A stretch of DNA of 64,000 nt from Protonemura montana. Taxonomy: Eukaryota > Arthropoda > Insecta > Plecoptera > Nemouridae. The DNA is taken from positions 14,923,001 to 14,987,000 of the forward strand of contig OX387610.1 of assembly GCA_947568835.1 (NCBI GenBank), given 5' to 3'. Below are positions 56,701 through 64,000 of the stretch, one piece after another. The notes below the pieces were generated by a model, which saw only the letters and a program-made list of their open reading frames with translations, searched no databases and had not been told where the DNA came from. The translations under genes and the position numbers were made by a program. Positions within the stretch are counted from its first letter, which is position 1, and every line of letters begins with the position of its first letter.

Positions 56701-59531
56701 ACCGTTGCTGTGATCTACTTCCGAGCGGGCTACGAACCGGGTCACTACCCTTCACGACTGGAGTGGGACGCGAGGCTAACAATGGAACGCTCTACGGCAA
56801 TAAAGTGCCCTTCGATCCAGTACCACCTGGCGGGCACGAAGAAGGTGCAGCAGGCGCTGGCACGGCCAGGTGCACTCGAGCGCTTCCTGGCGCTTCCTGG
56901 CAAGGTCGACGCTGTCAAGGAGATATTCACGGGGCTCTACTCGCTCGACTTTGTGAGTTCTATTCTCGATTCAGTTTCACCACTTCTTCACCTTAGTAAT
57001 TGGGGTTTAATATTTTGTTATTATCAACACTATAATCGTCTCAAAAATTGATGCCCAAACGGGGACTCGAACCCCGATCTCCACCTGTCGCGGGTGTTTC
57101 CCTAACCAATTAAGCTACTTGGACCCCGATCTCCACCTGTCGCGGGTGTTGCTCTAACCAATTGAGCTACTTGGACCCCGATCTCCACCTGTTGCGGGTG
57201 TTGCTCTAACCAATTGAGCCACTTGGACCCCAATCTCCACCTGTCAAGGATGTTGCTCTAACCAATTGAGCTACTTGGACCCCGATCTCCACCTTTTGCG
57301 GGTGTTGCTCTAACCAATTGAGCTACTTGGACCCCAATCTCCACCTGTTGCGGGTGTTGCTCTAACCAATTGAGCTACTTGGACCCCGATCTCCACCTGT
57401 CGTGGGTGTTGCTCTAGCCAATTGAGCTACTTGGATCCCGATCTCCACCTGTCGTGGGTGTTGCTCTAGCCAATTGAGCTACTTGGACACTGACTTTTTG
57501 AAATGATTTTAGTGTATAATTGCCCCATTATTGGTGAGAAAAGCTTTCTGAACATTTAATCTCGCATCTGATATGGTTTTGAATCTGCTTTAAAATTGTC
57601 TTGTTATATAATGAAAGTTTCAACGAATAAACCAACATCATAAAGTTGTGGTTCACAGAGCAAGGCAACTTTTGATGAGGGAACAGTTTTTAGTTTCACT
57701 AAAAGCAAGGGACGTATCATATTTAAATGATGTGTACATGTCTATTAATAGATATATTTGATATACACAATATCATGTACTCTTCTTTAAACTGTCAATT
57801 GCTTTTGTGGTGAAGAAGGAAAGAGAGCAGGAGCACAACTTGCCAGAGAAGAAAATGTGTCTTTTTAAAATGGGGAATTTTACTTTTTCGGTTTGACAAT
57901 CTTACGAGTCCAAGAGTGTACCTGGTCATCAAAGACAAACATATTCTTATTTTTTTATAATTATTTATTTATTCTCATACTTAGCCTTGGTACATGTTCT
58001 TATGCAAGTTCTTAGAGTAATAGGAAAGTACATTTCTGTTAAATCATGATTGCCGGTTGTATGGTGTACGGTTAGTGTTACATTAAATTAAATTGAGTAA
58101 TACAGTGAAGTTATTCAATGAAATTAGCCAAGTTATTTGAAGTTAGCTACGTTATTTACAGGACTAGTCTTTTGGATTGTTGCGTCTTTAATTTTCCTTT
58201 AACCGGCGTCTAAATTACTTTGCGTTTTTGGGAAAAGGGGACATGACAAAAAAAATTACAAAAAATTTCAAAGAATCTTTTCTAATCCTCTCGTCCTTTG
58301 CTTTCTCGTAGGACCAGTACGGCGAAGATGCCGTCAAGCTGGCGATGAAAAGTCCGGACCGCTTTGTGCTGAAACCGCAGCGTGAAGGCGGTGGCAACAA
58401 CGTGTACGGTGAGAAGGTGAAAGAAGCGCTGGTTGAGATGGGAAACTCCAAGGAACGGACTGCGTGGATTCTCATGGAGAAGATAACTCCGCCCACTCAA
58501 CGTAGCTACATGGTACGTCCGGGGCAGGAAGATACGTTGCCCGAGCTCGTCGATCTTGTGTCAGAACTCGGGATATTTGGGGTCATCATCGGGTGAGTGC
58601 TGCGGATGACTGGAGATTAGTTTTTTTTTTATTTATGTCCTGTATTTGGCTTGAATCGGGGACGGGAATTTTTATGTTTTTCGATTCCGATTCCATGTTA
58701 CACGAAATATAAATTCGGATTCCGGAAAACTCATTAAAAAACTGTTGATTCCAGAAAACGGACAATAAAAATTTTGATTTTGATTTCAATTGTTCTATTT
58801 GGTCTCTATCAAAATACAAATTATACAAATAGCAAACTAAGGGGTGCAGCCCACAGACCACACAGACAAAGTGTTCATTTTGAAAAGAATTTTTCAGTAA
58901 AATCAAAGATTCCAAATCCAATTGACTAAAGGTAAAAATTTAGATTCAGATTCCATTTACCAGAAAATAAAGATTTCTATTCCGCTTCCTGGCTTAAATA
59001 CAAGAAATACAAGTCATGAATCTTGATAGAGGTTGTCAGGTGAGACAAATGAATATAAAAGTGAGATGCCCTGACCTCACCGTTCTTCAGTGAGGTTTTG
59101 TCAGAAGAACAGTGGATGCTGAGATTAGGTCACAATGAGAAGATGTAGGAGATTCTTCTGAACATTGAATTTCATATCATTTTGCAACTTCACAGCGACC
59201 TCATTCCAGACCTCGTAACCTAATAAAATAAATAGCAAAAAAAACATCCATTTTAGATTAAATGTGATTTAAAATGCAAACGCTTGCAACGCGCGGGGTA
59301 TTTTACTATTATGAACACTATAACCGTCTCAAATACTCAAAGTTACTCAACATTTTTGGAGACAGTCATAATAATAAAATCGTTCCGTTTCTTATGTTTT
59401 TCAGTGACGCCAACTCGATAGTGTCGAATCGTCAAGTTGGTCACATGCTCCGCACTAAACTGAGCACCGCCGACGAAGGGGGAGTTGCCGCTGGCTCGGG
59501 AGCTTTGGACAGCCCTTACCTGATCGACTGA
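50797..59531 (+). CDS. Gss: Glutathione synthetase (ATP-dependent, eukaryotic GS family)
   Basis: Cytosolic enzyme joining glycine to gamma-glutamylcysteine, the last step of glutathione synthesis. Exons: 50797-50896, 51554-51737, 51856-51931, exon 4 (52265-52437 or 53766-53899), 54544-54586, 54670-54743, 55099-55263, 56691-56952, 58312-58592, 59405-59531. All junctions are GT-AG and phases close, giving 481 aa with exon 4b or 494 aa with 4a (human enzyme 474). In 4b numbering, hallmarks are LLRSDY (R128, substrate), EIN (E145, N147, Mg), GTKKVQQ (309-310, ATP), the glycine-rich loop [10 protein letters not shown] (K367, E371), GHMLRTK (R456) and EGGVAAG. The start gives a 33-codon first exon with an insect-like AKDWALMHG segment. 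Introns 7-9 contain SINEs. The gene appears functional. Confidence 0.95.
52265..52437 (+). CDS. Gss: Gss exon 4a (alternative, with Cys-rich insert)
   Basis: Begins phase 0 after TTTAG and ends with AG of a split Arg codon before GTCAAT, the same phases as 4b. It encodes 57 full codons from [11 protein letters not shown] to [14 protein letters not shown] and AIH. Compared with 4b it has a 13-residue longer middle part with five cysteines (NCPCPCEM ... YCCWKQ). It keeps the substrate Arg and the EIN metal ligands. Confidence 0.8.
53101..53598. mobile_element. Short non-autonomous relative of the 41-kb palindromic element, in the Gss intron between 4a and 4b
   Basis: The ends GGGTCATTCAATGTCAAATA and its complement (AATAGAATGACCC) match the 41-kb element. 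The interior has only arm-derived sequence (TTTTTCCAGTGGCGTTTTTT, TCTCCTGGAACTCTGTAGC). The coding centre is deleted. Flanking tetramers (ACGT/TAGT) do not match. Confidence 0.8.
53766..53899 (+). CDS. Gss: Gss exon 4b (alternative)
   Basis: Begins phase 0 after CAGCAG and ends with AG of a split Arg codon before GTACGG. It encodes [13 protein letters not shown] ... [15 protein letters not shown] ... SLH. Its length is closer to the vertebrate enzyme than 4a. Including both exon 4 copies, or neither, shifts the frame. Confidence 0.8.
55370..56372 (-). mobile_element. 5S-SINE with about seven inverted heads in Gss intron 7
   Basis: Core (GTGCCGGTACGTAGCC, CTTAACGTCCCTTCCGAAGG) and body to about 55612, then 91-bp heads to 56372. 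A second partial body (AACAACAGGATTCCTCCACA ... GAAGTTGCTGTAC) is inserted at 55755-55830 after the second head, so a head-body junction was itself duplicated. Confidence 0.85.
56515..56664. repeat. 9-bp minisatellite next to the Gss exon 8 acceptor
   Basis: About 16 copies of CTAGTACAG with CCAGTACAG and TCTAG variants. They end about 26 bp before the exon 8 acceptor TTGCAG at 56690. Confidence 0.9.
57003..57505 (-). mobile_element. tRNA-SINE with about eight 52-bp head repeats in Gss intron 8
   Basis: Starts with the tail end ACACTATAATCGTCTCAAAA and one box B-bearing unit (GGGGACTCGAACCCCG). Head-half units (GAGCTACTTGGACCCCGATC) follow to about 57490, then GACTTTTTGAAATGATTTTA. Orientation is opposite to Gss. 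Confidence 0.85.
57506..58311. other. Gss: Remainder of Gss intron 8
   Basis: AT-rich. No repeat shared with the window. It ends in the pyrimidine-rich acceptor CTTTGCTTTCTCGTAG. Confidence 0.6.
58593..59404. other. Gss: Gss intron 9 with a tRNA-SINE tail fragment
   Basis: 59268-59335 carries GCAAACGCTTGCAACGCGCG and GAACACTATAACCGTCTCAA, a headless tRNA-SINE tail. The rest contains repeated GATTCC-type motifs but no defined element. Confidence 0.65.
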
Positions 59532-59768
59532 AATCATTCCCCACGTCCCGGTCTCCACAAGGCTATCCCGAGAAACAGCATCACAAATACGTTGCTGGGC
59601 ATTTATTTTAACAGCAGTTACCAAGGTTCAAAGCACTTGATATGGCCTCACGAACCACAAGGCACAGATTTCTCTGCCGTTTTTATATAGAATATATATT
59701 TTATCTGTACATTTATGGTGATATGAAAACAAAAATATGAGTTTTAATGGCGAGTTACATGTACTTGA

Positions 59769-59774
59769 AATAAA
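59769..59774 (+). other. Gss: Poly(A) signal of Gss
   Basis: AATAAA 238 bp downstream of the stop codon, in a plausible position for the Gss 3' end. Confidence 0.7.
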
Positions 59775-59886
59775 GAGGTGTTACCTTTAACAAGCTTATT
59801 TGTATTTGTATTTTGTAGCAAAAAACAGGGTACATGATTTGGCTTCTTGTTAAAAAAAAAAATCCTTAACATTGAATACACACAAT

Positions 59887-59892
59887 TTTAAT
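59887..59892 (-). other. Candidate poly(A) signal of the coiled-coil gene
   Basis: ATTAAA on the minus strand about 102 bp past the stop. No canonical AATAAA was seen nearby. Confidence 0.35.
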
Positions 59893-59993
59893 TTATAAAA
59901 CCTTAAACCAGTAAACATTCTCAGAAAGTAGAGTAATTCTGAAATTTGGCATCGTCTATCACAAGTTTTCATCAAAGAATTGATCCACTCTTG

Positions 59994-62900
59994 CTACTTG
60001 TTTTTCAACATTTCGCTGAGATCGTTGATACGGGTTTGCTTTGACTTGATCTCCGCTTGCACCTTCTCGATGGCCTTGGCAAGCCGTGCCCGTTCAACCA
60101 AGTCCTCGTCCCCGGCCCAGTGGCAAGCGGCACTCAGATCTGACAGTCGTTGGTGTTCACCTTCTATACGGCCACGCAGTCGGTCGGTCTCCACAAAGTC
60201 ACGCTGAAAAATATATGTGCTTTATCCCTCGCAGTTTTGTCAATAATATTTGTTAGACTCTCCAATACCGAGCTCTTTGCTGTCTTATAGCCGTGGTAAC
60301 ATAAGATAGCAGAATTGAGAAGCTCTGTCAGGCGATCTCAGCATCTCCATGGCTACCAAACGTTGAATCTACCATTGAACCTCCTATGCTAGACTATGAT
60401 ATCCCCGTGGTGACATAAGATAGCAGAATTGAGAAGCTCTGTCAGGCAATCTCAGCATCTCCATGGCTACCAAACGTTGAATCTACCATTGAACCTCCTA
60501 TGCTAGGCCATGATATACCCGTGGTAATATAAGATAGCAGAATTGAGAAGCTCTGTCAGGTGATCTCAGCATCTCCATGGCTACCAAACGTTGAATCTAC
60601 CATTGAACCTCCTATGCTAGGCCATGATATACCCATGGTAACATAAGATAGCAGAATTGAGAAGCTCTGTCAGGTGATCTCAGCATCTCCAATGGCTACC
60701 AAACGTCACATACTTCTACTTCAGTTCACCCAAACATGGTAGACCTTCTGAGCTGGCTCAAAATGTGTACTGGATCCAATCATTAGATGCACTCGGCATT
60801 CAGAAACCTATCAAGACTGTGTATTTGAGCCGTAGATCTTACAGGACGCGTACTGTACGCCAGAAAATCCAGTAATTCTCAGAAAAAAATACATGATTAG
60901 AAGTAAAATGACTTGGTATGTACCTGATACTCTTTGTCGGCCTTCTGAAGCTCGGAAAGCAACGCCTCGAGGTGCTTGGCGTTTTCTGCCAGGTTCGCTC
61001 CTTGCGTCTTGGACTCCTTGGTCGCCTCCGCCGCCTTGTCCTTCGCCTCTTGCTCTCGCTGCAGAAGTCTACGTTTGCATTCGTCCACGACCGGGCTTAC
61101 CTCCAGCCACTCTGCCCGAGCTTGCTGGAATCAACCAATGTACCTATGTACCTATGTGCCTATGTACCTATGCACCTATGTACCTATGTACCTATGTACC
61201 TATGTACCTATGTACCTATGTACCTATGTACCCATGCACCTATGTACCTATGTACCTATGTACCTATGCACCTATGTACCTATGTACCTATGTACCTATG
61301 TACCTATGTGCCTATGTACCTATGTACCTATGTACCAATGTACCTATGTACCAATGTACCTATGTACCTATGTACCAATGTACCTATGTACCTATGTACC
61401 TATGTACCTATGTACCTATGTACCTATGTACCTATGTACCTATGTACCTATGTACCCATGTACCTATGTACCTATGTACCCATGTACCTATGTACCTATG
61501 TACCTATGGTTCTATGAAGTATGTACCTTACCACAGTGCAGCAAATGCACATTTGTAAGAGAAAAAATAAATACAAATAAATACAAATACATTGATAGCA
61601 AAGAAATTACCTCCAAATGTAGATTTCTATCCCATAGCCAGCTGTATCTCTGAAATGTAGGTGTCTATTTATTAGCTATAAAAATTCTGCTACTTTTAAT
61701 TACGGAAATTACCGAGCGCGAGCGGCAGGCCGCGGCAGTGGAAATTCTTTGTGTTGGTATAGCTGTCTTTACTCAAACCTGGTTGTCGTGATGTTACCTG
61801 CTCTGTGTTTGGTATACTAACCGAATACTTTTTCAAGCCGTCTTCGACGGTCGTTTTCAAATCTTTCTTGACTTCTGTCGAGAAATCTCGGAATCGCCTC
61901 TGCTCTTTTTTGACAGCTTTCAGCCGTTCGTCCATGATCAGCTCCATGAACCTGCACAGTTACTTGCCCGCTGTACAAATATAAATACTGACCATTCTTA
62001 CAATCAACTTTTACTTTGGGAACTTTGAAAAAAATAATGCTGAGATCGCCTGACAGAGCTTCTCAATTCTGCTATCTTATGTTAAACCACGGGTATATCA
62101 TGGCCTAGCATAGGAGGTTCAATGGTAGATTCAACGTTTGGCAGCCATGGAGATGTTGAGATCACCTGACAGAGCTTCTCAATTCTGCTATCTTATTTTA
62201 CCACGGGTATATCATGGCCTAGCATAGGAGGTTCAATGGTAGATTCAACGTTTGGTAGCCATGGAGATGCTGAGATCACCTGACAGAGCTTCTCAATTCT
62301 GCTATCTTATGTTACCACGGGTATGTCATGGCATAGCAGAGGAGGTTCAATGGTAGATTCAACGTTTGGTAGCCATGGAGATGCTGAGATCGCCTGACAG
62401 CACTTTTTAAATCTCTTTTTTTATACCAGAAGTATATTTAGAAATTAAATTTCAGCTGATCAGAATCTGACAAATTTTCATCAATCAAACTTAATCACGT
62501 TCACGTCATTTCTGCTCACCTCTCAACAAGACATCTCGGATAAATCTCCAGCAACGCCTTCACGTTCCGTTCCTTGAAATCAGTCCTGCACTGCGTTCTC
62601 CAAGCTTCCATGTCCAGCTCGTCCTCCTCTCCGACTGTTTCCGGGACAACGATAGTCTCCTCGAGCTTGTCAAGTCTCTCCCCCCGGTTTTGTACCTCCT
62701 TCTTCCTTGCAGCCGCTTGCCTGCTGACGATGTCCAGGAAATGGTGACGTCGTTCTTCCTGTCCCATCTGGTCCATCTCGGGGATCTTACGCAATACGCT
62801 CGAGTCTTGCTGAAGCTGGGCAACGAGCTTGCACGCGTGAGCGTTCGCACGTCCGTGCCCATTTATTTCGTCGTTGATGCTTTGGATCATTTCGTCGTAG

Positions 62901-64000
62901 AATCTAATTCGGGATTTTATTGTACATAAACACGATCAATTCCACAGTACGTGATGTAAAATAACTAGATTTTGATAGTTTACATGCAATTTTTTTCAAT
63001 TGTCGCAATGGAACAATAGAAAAGTAATAAATCAACAACTATTAACCGTTGATAGCCAAGAAATTGATTACCTACATCAGCCTACTTGAGACAAACTGTA
63101 AAAATATGTTATCATTTTATGATAAGGCAGTGACAGGTACTGGACTTAAGAAAGAAAACATTGTTGGTATTGAAATCAATTTTTTACCGAATAAGTCTCC
63201 GGCGTTTTGGTTCGCTACATCTTTGGGCCATCACGCTGAGGACCTGTCTTGGATCCTAGAGAAACAAGACATCGGTTAGGATTATTATTTAAATTTGATT
63301 GAAAATTGGTTTTATGGAAGATCAATAGGGCAGTGACCCAGTCCTGCCAAAAAAATATTGAATATCGCCTTTTTTTGTACTCTATATACATTATATTATT
63401 TCACTTACTGAGTATATCATATGTATTTTACAAAACAAAGAAAGTTGAATTGAATTAGTTGAACAGCGCAGTGAATTATGTTTCCTCTACAATTAGCTAT
63501 TTCCTGTCCTTTGCTTGAGTTATTTCTCAAACTACAGATCGCTTTCAAACTTTGCAAGTATCACTTACCCGTTCGGCATCTGCAAGCGTTGGTGGATATT
63601 TGATTTCTGGAAGTTTGGGATAGCAGGGAATTGTCTTATTGTGAAGCTTTCGTGTTGGGCTGGCTTTCATGTTGCCCCCTAGTAAAATAATACGATAAAG
63701 ATTCGATTTTGAAAATGATTTTTTTTTTTACTATGCATACAGAAAAAAGACAACAATGCACTTTTTATTTTCCTGTATTGACAAGAGGTTTTTGTAAGTG
63801 ACCAACAATAGCAACATAATGTCAGTGATATGAGGGTGTAAAAGAATACATTTTGTCATTGTACATAAACTAATTGTTATCTTTAGCTGAGTGTGCTTGG
63901 TAATCAACAACCAAACTACCTACGATGTGAACCAGTATCTGAAAGACTTTACCTTCGCCGAGATTTAACCAGCCGCCGTCCTGGCCAGCGATGGTGACCC
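59994..64000 (-). CDS. Unidentified coiled-coil protein, 3' part of gene
   Basis: Minus-strand exons: 63953-64000 (runs off the window), 63569-63678, 63188-63243, 62520-62903, 61822-61951, 60924-61124, 59994-60203. All junctions are GT-AG and phases close through to TAG. The visible product is about 379 aa. A short Gly-rich segment (AGQDGGWLNLGEGGN) comes first, then a Pro/Lys-rich linker (KLPEIKYPPTLADAER). Long charged helices rich in E, K, R and Q with heptad spacing follow (for example DFSTEVKKDLKTTVEDGLKK, LLQREQEAKDKAAEATKES) and a C-terminal helix ends EMLKNK. No catalytic motif is visible. Cytoskeletal, ciliary or centrosomal scaffolds look like this, but the family is not recognised. 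It converges on Gss with 462 bp between stops. The 56-nt exon 63188-63243 is needed to keep phase. Confidence 0.8.
60285..60712 (+). repeat. 114-bp tandem repeat, about 3.7 copies, in a coiled-coil gene intron
   Basis: ATAAGATAGCAGAATTGAGA at 60301, 60415, 60529 and 60643, exactly 114 bp apart. The unit also has GCATCTCCATGGCTACCAAA and ACCTCCTATGCTAG. Confidence 0.92.
61138..61507. repeat. 8-bp microsatellite (TACCTATG)n
   Basis: About 46 units with TACCAATG, TACCCATG, TGCCTATG and CACCTATG variants. It lies in the intron just upstream (transcript sense) of the exon 60924-61124 acceptor. Long open frames across it are artefacts. Confidence 0.95.
62036..62402 (-). repeat. Inverted copy of the 114-bp tandem repeat
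   Basis: About 3.2 units (TCTCAATTCTGCTATCTTAT, GAGGTTCAATGGTAGATTCA, AGCCATGGAGATGCTGAGAT), reverse-complementary to 60285-60712. It lies in the intron between exons 62520-62903 and 61822-61951. Confidence 0.92.

Noticed and set aside
60893-61653. ORFs of 199-225 codons with a repetitive M/Y/L/C/T/P product
   Set aside because: Microsatellite TACCTATG translated; it lies in an intron of the minus-strand gene.
63049-63279. 76-codon plus-strand ORF
   Set aside because: Overlaps the minus-strand exon 63188-63243 required for phase closure; no domain seen.

Overview
The window is eukaryotic and looks like an arthropod, probably insect, nuclear genome. Coding exons are short, phase-compatible and separated by introns. 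The genome is AT-rich and packed with repeats. The glutathione synthetase has an insect-like N-terminal region, and TAGGTTAGG-type runs occur in the short interspersed elements (SINEs). Species cannot be fixed from sequence alone; Hemiptera is only a guess.

Three spliced coding units are well supported. (1) A complete, apparently intact ISL2EU/IS4EU-type DNA transposon at about 8826-14308. It has roughly 245-bp terminal inverted repeats, a five-exon plus-strand SWIM + YqaJ-like nuclease, and a three-exon minus-strand THAP + DDE transposase. The two genes converge tail to tail 8 bp apart. (2) Glutathione synthetase (Gss), plus strand, 50797-59531, ten coding exons per isoform. Exon 4 exists as two homologous, phase-identical copies that are frame-compatible only one at a time. 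(3) The 3' part of an unidentified coiled-coil protein gene on the minus strand, 59994 to the window end, convergent with Gss.

The rest is repeats. From 1 to 8.8 kb: a 5S rRNA-derived SINE with tandem heads, tRNA-derived SINEs with 52-bp tandem head repeats, and hairpin elements. From 14.3 to 26.5 kb: four copies of an element carrying a 60-bp minisatellite, interleaved with SINE bodies in which a 36-bp module is expanded. From 26.5 to 41 kb: mostly anonymous AT-rich DNA with a 54-bp satellite-like array, two more 5S-SINEs, a promoter-like CRE/E-box stretch, a hairpin element with a 13-bp target duplication, and a 26-bp minisatellite joined to a SINE tail. From 41 to 50.7 kb: two large foldback (palindromic) elements. 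One is flanked by TATG duplications. The other is about 5.2 kb, built from about 32 copies of a 148-bp unit, and lies just upstream of Gss.

The recurrent theme is modular amplification. 5S heads, tRNA heads, an internal 36-bp module and a foreign 26-bp unit are each tandemly amplified in front of shared SINE bodies or tails. All exon models rest on splice consensus, reading-phase closure and protein motifs read by eye. No alignment or transcript evidence was available.
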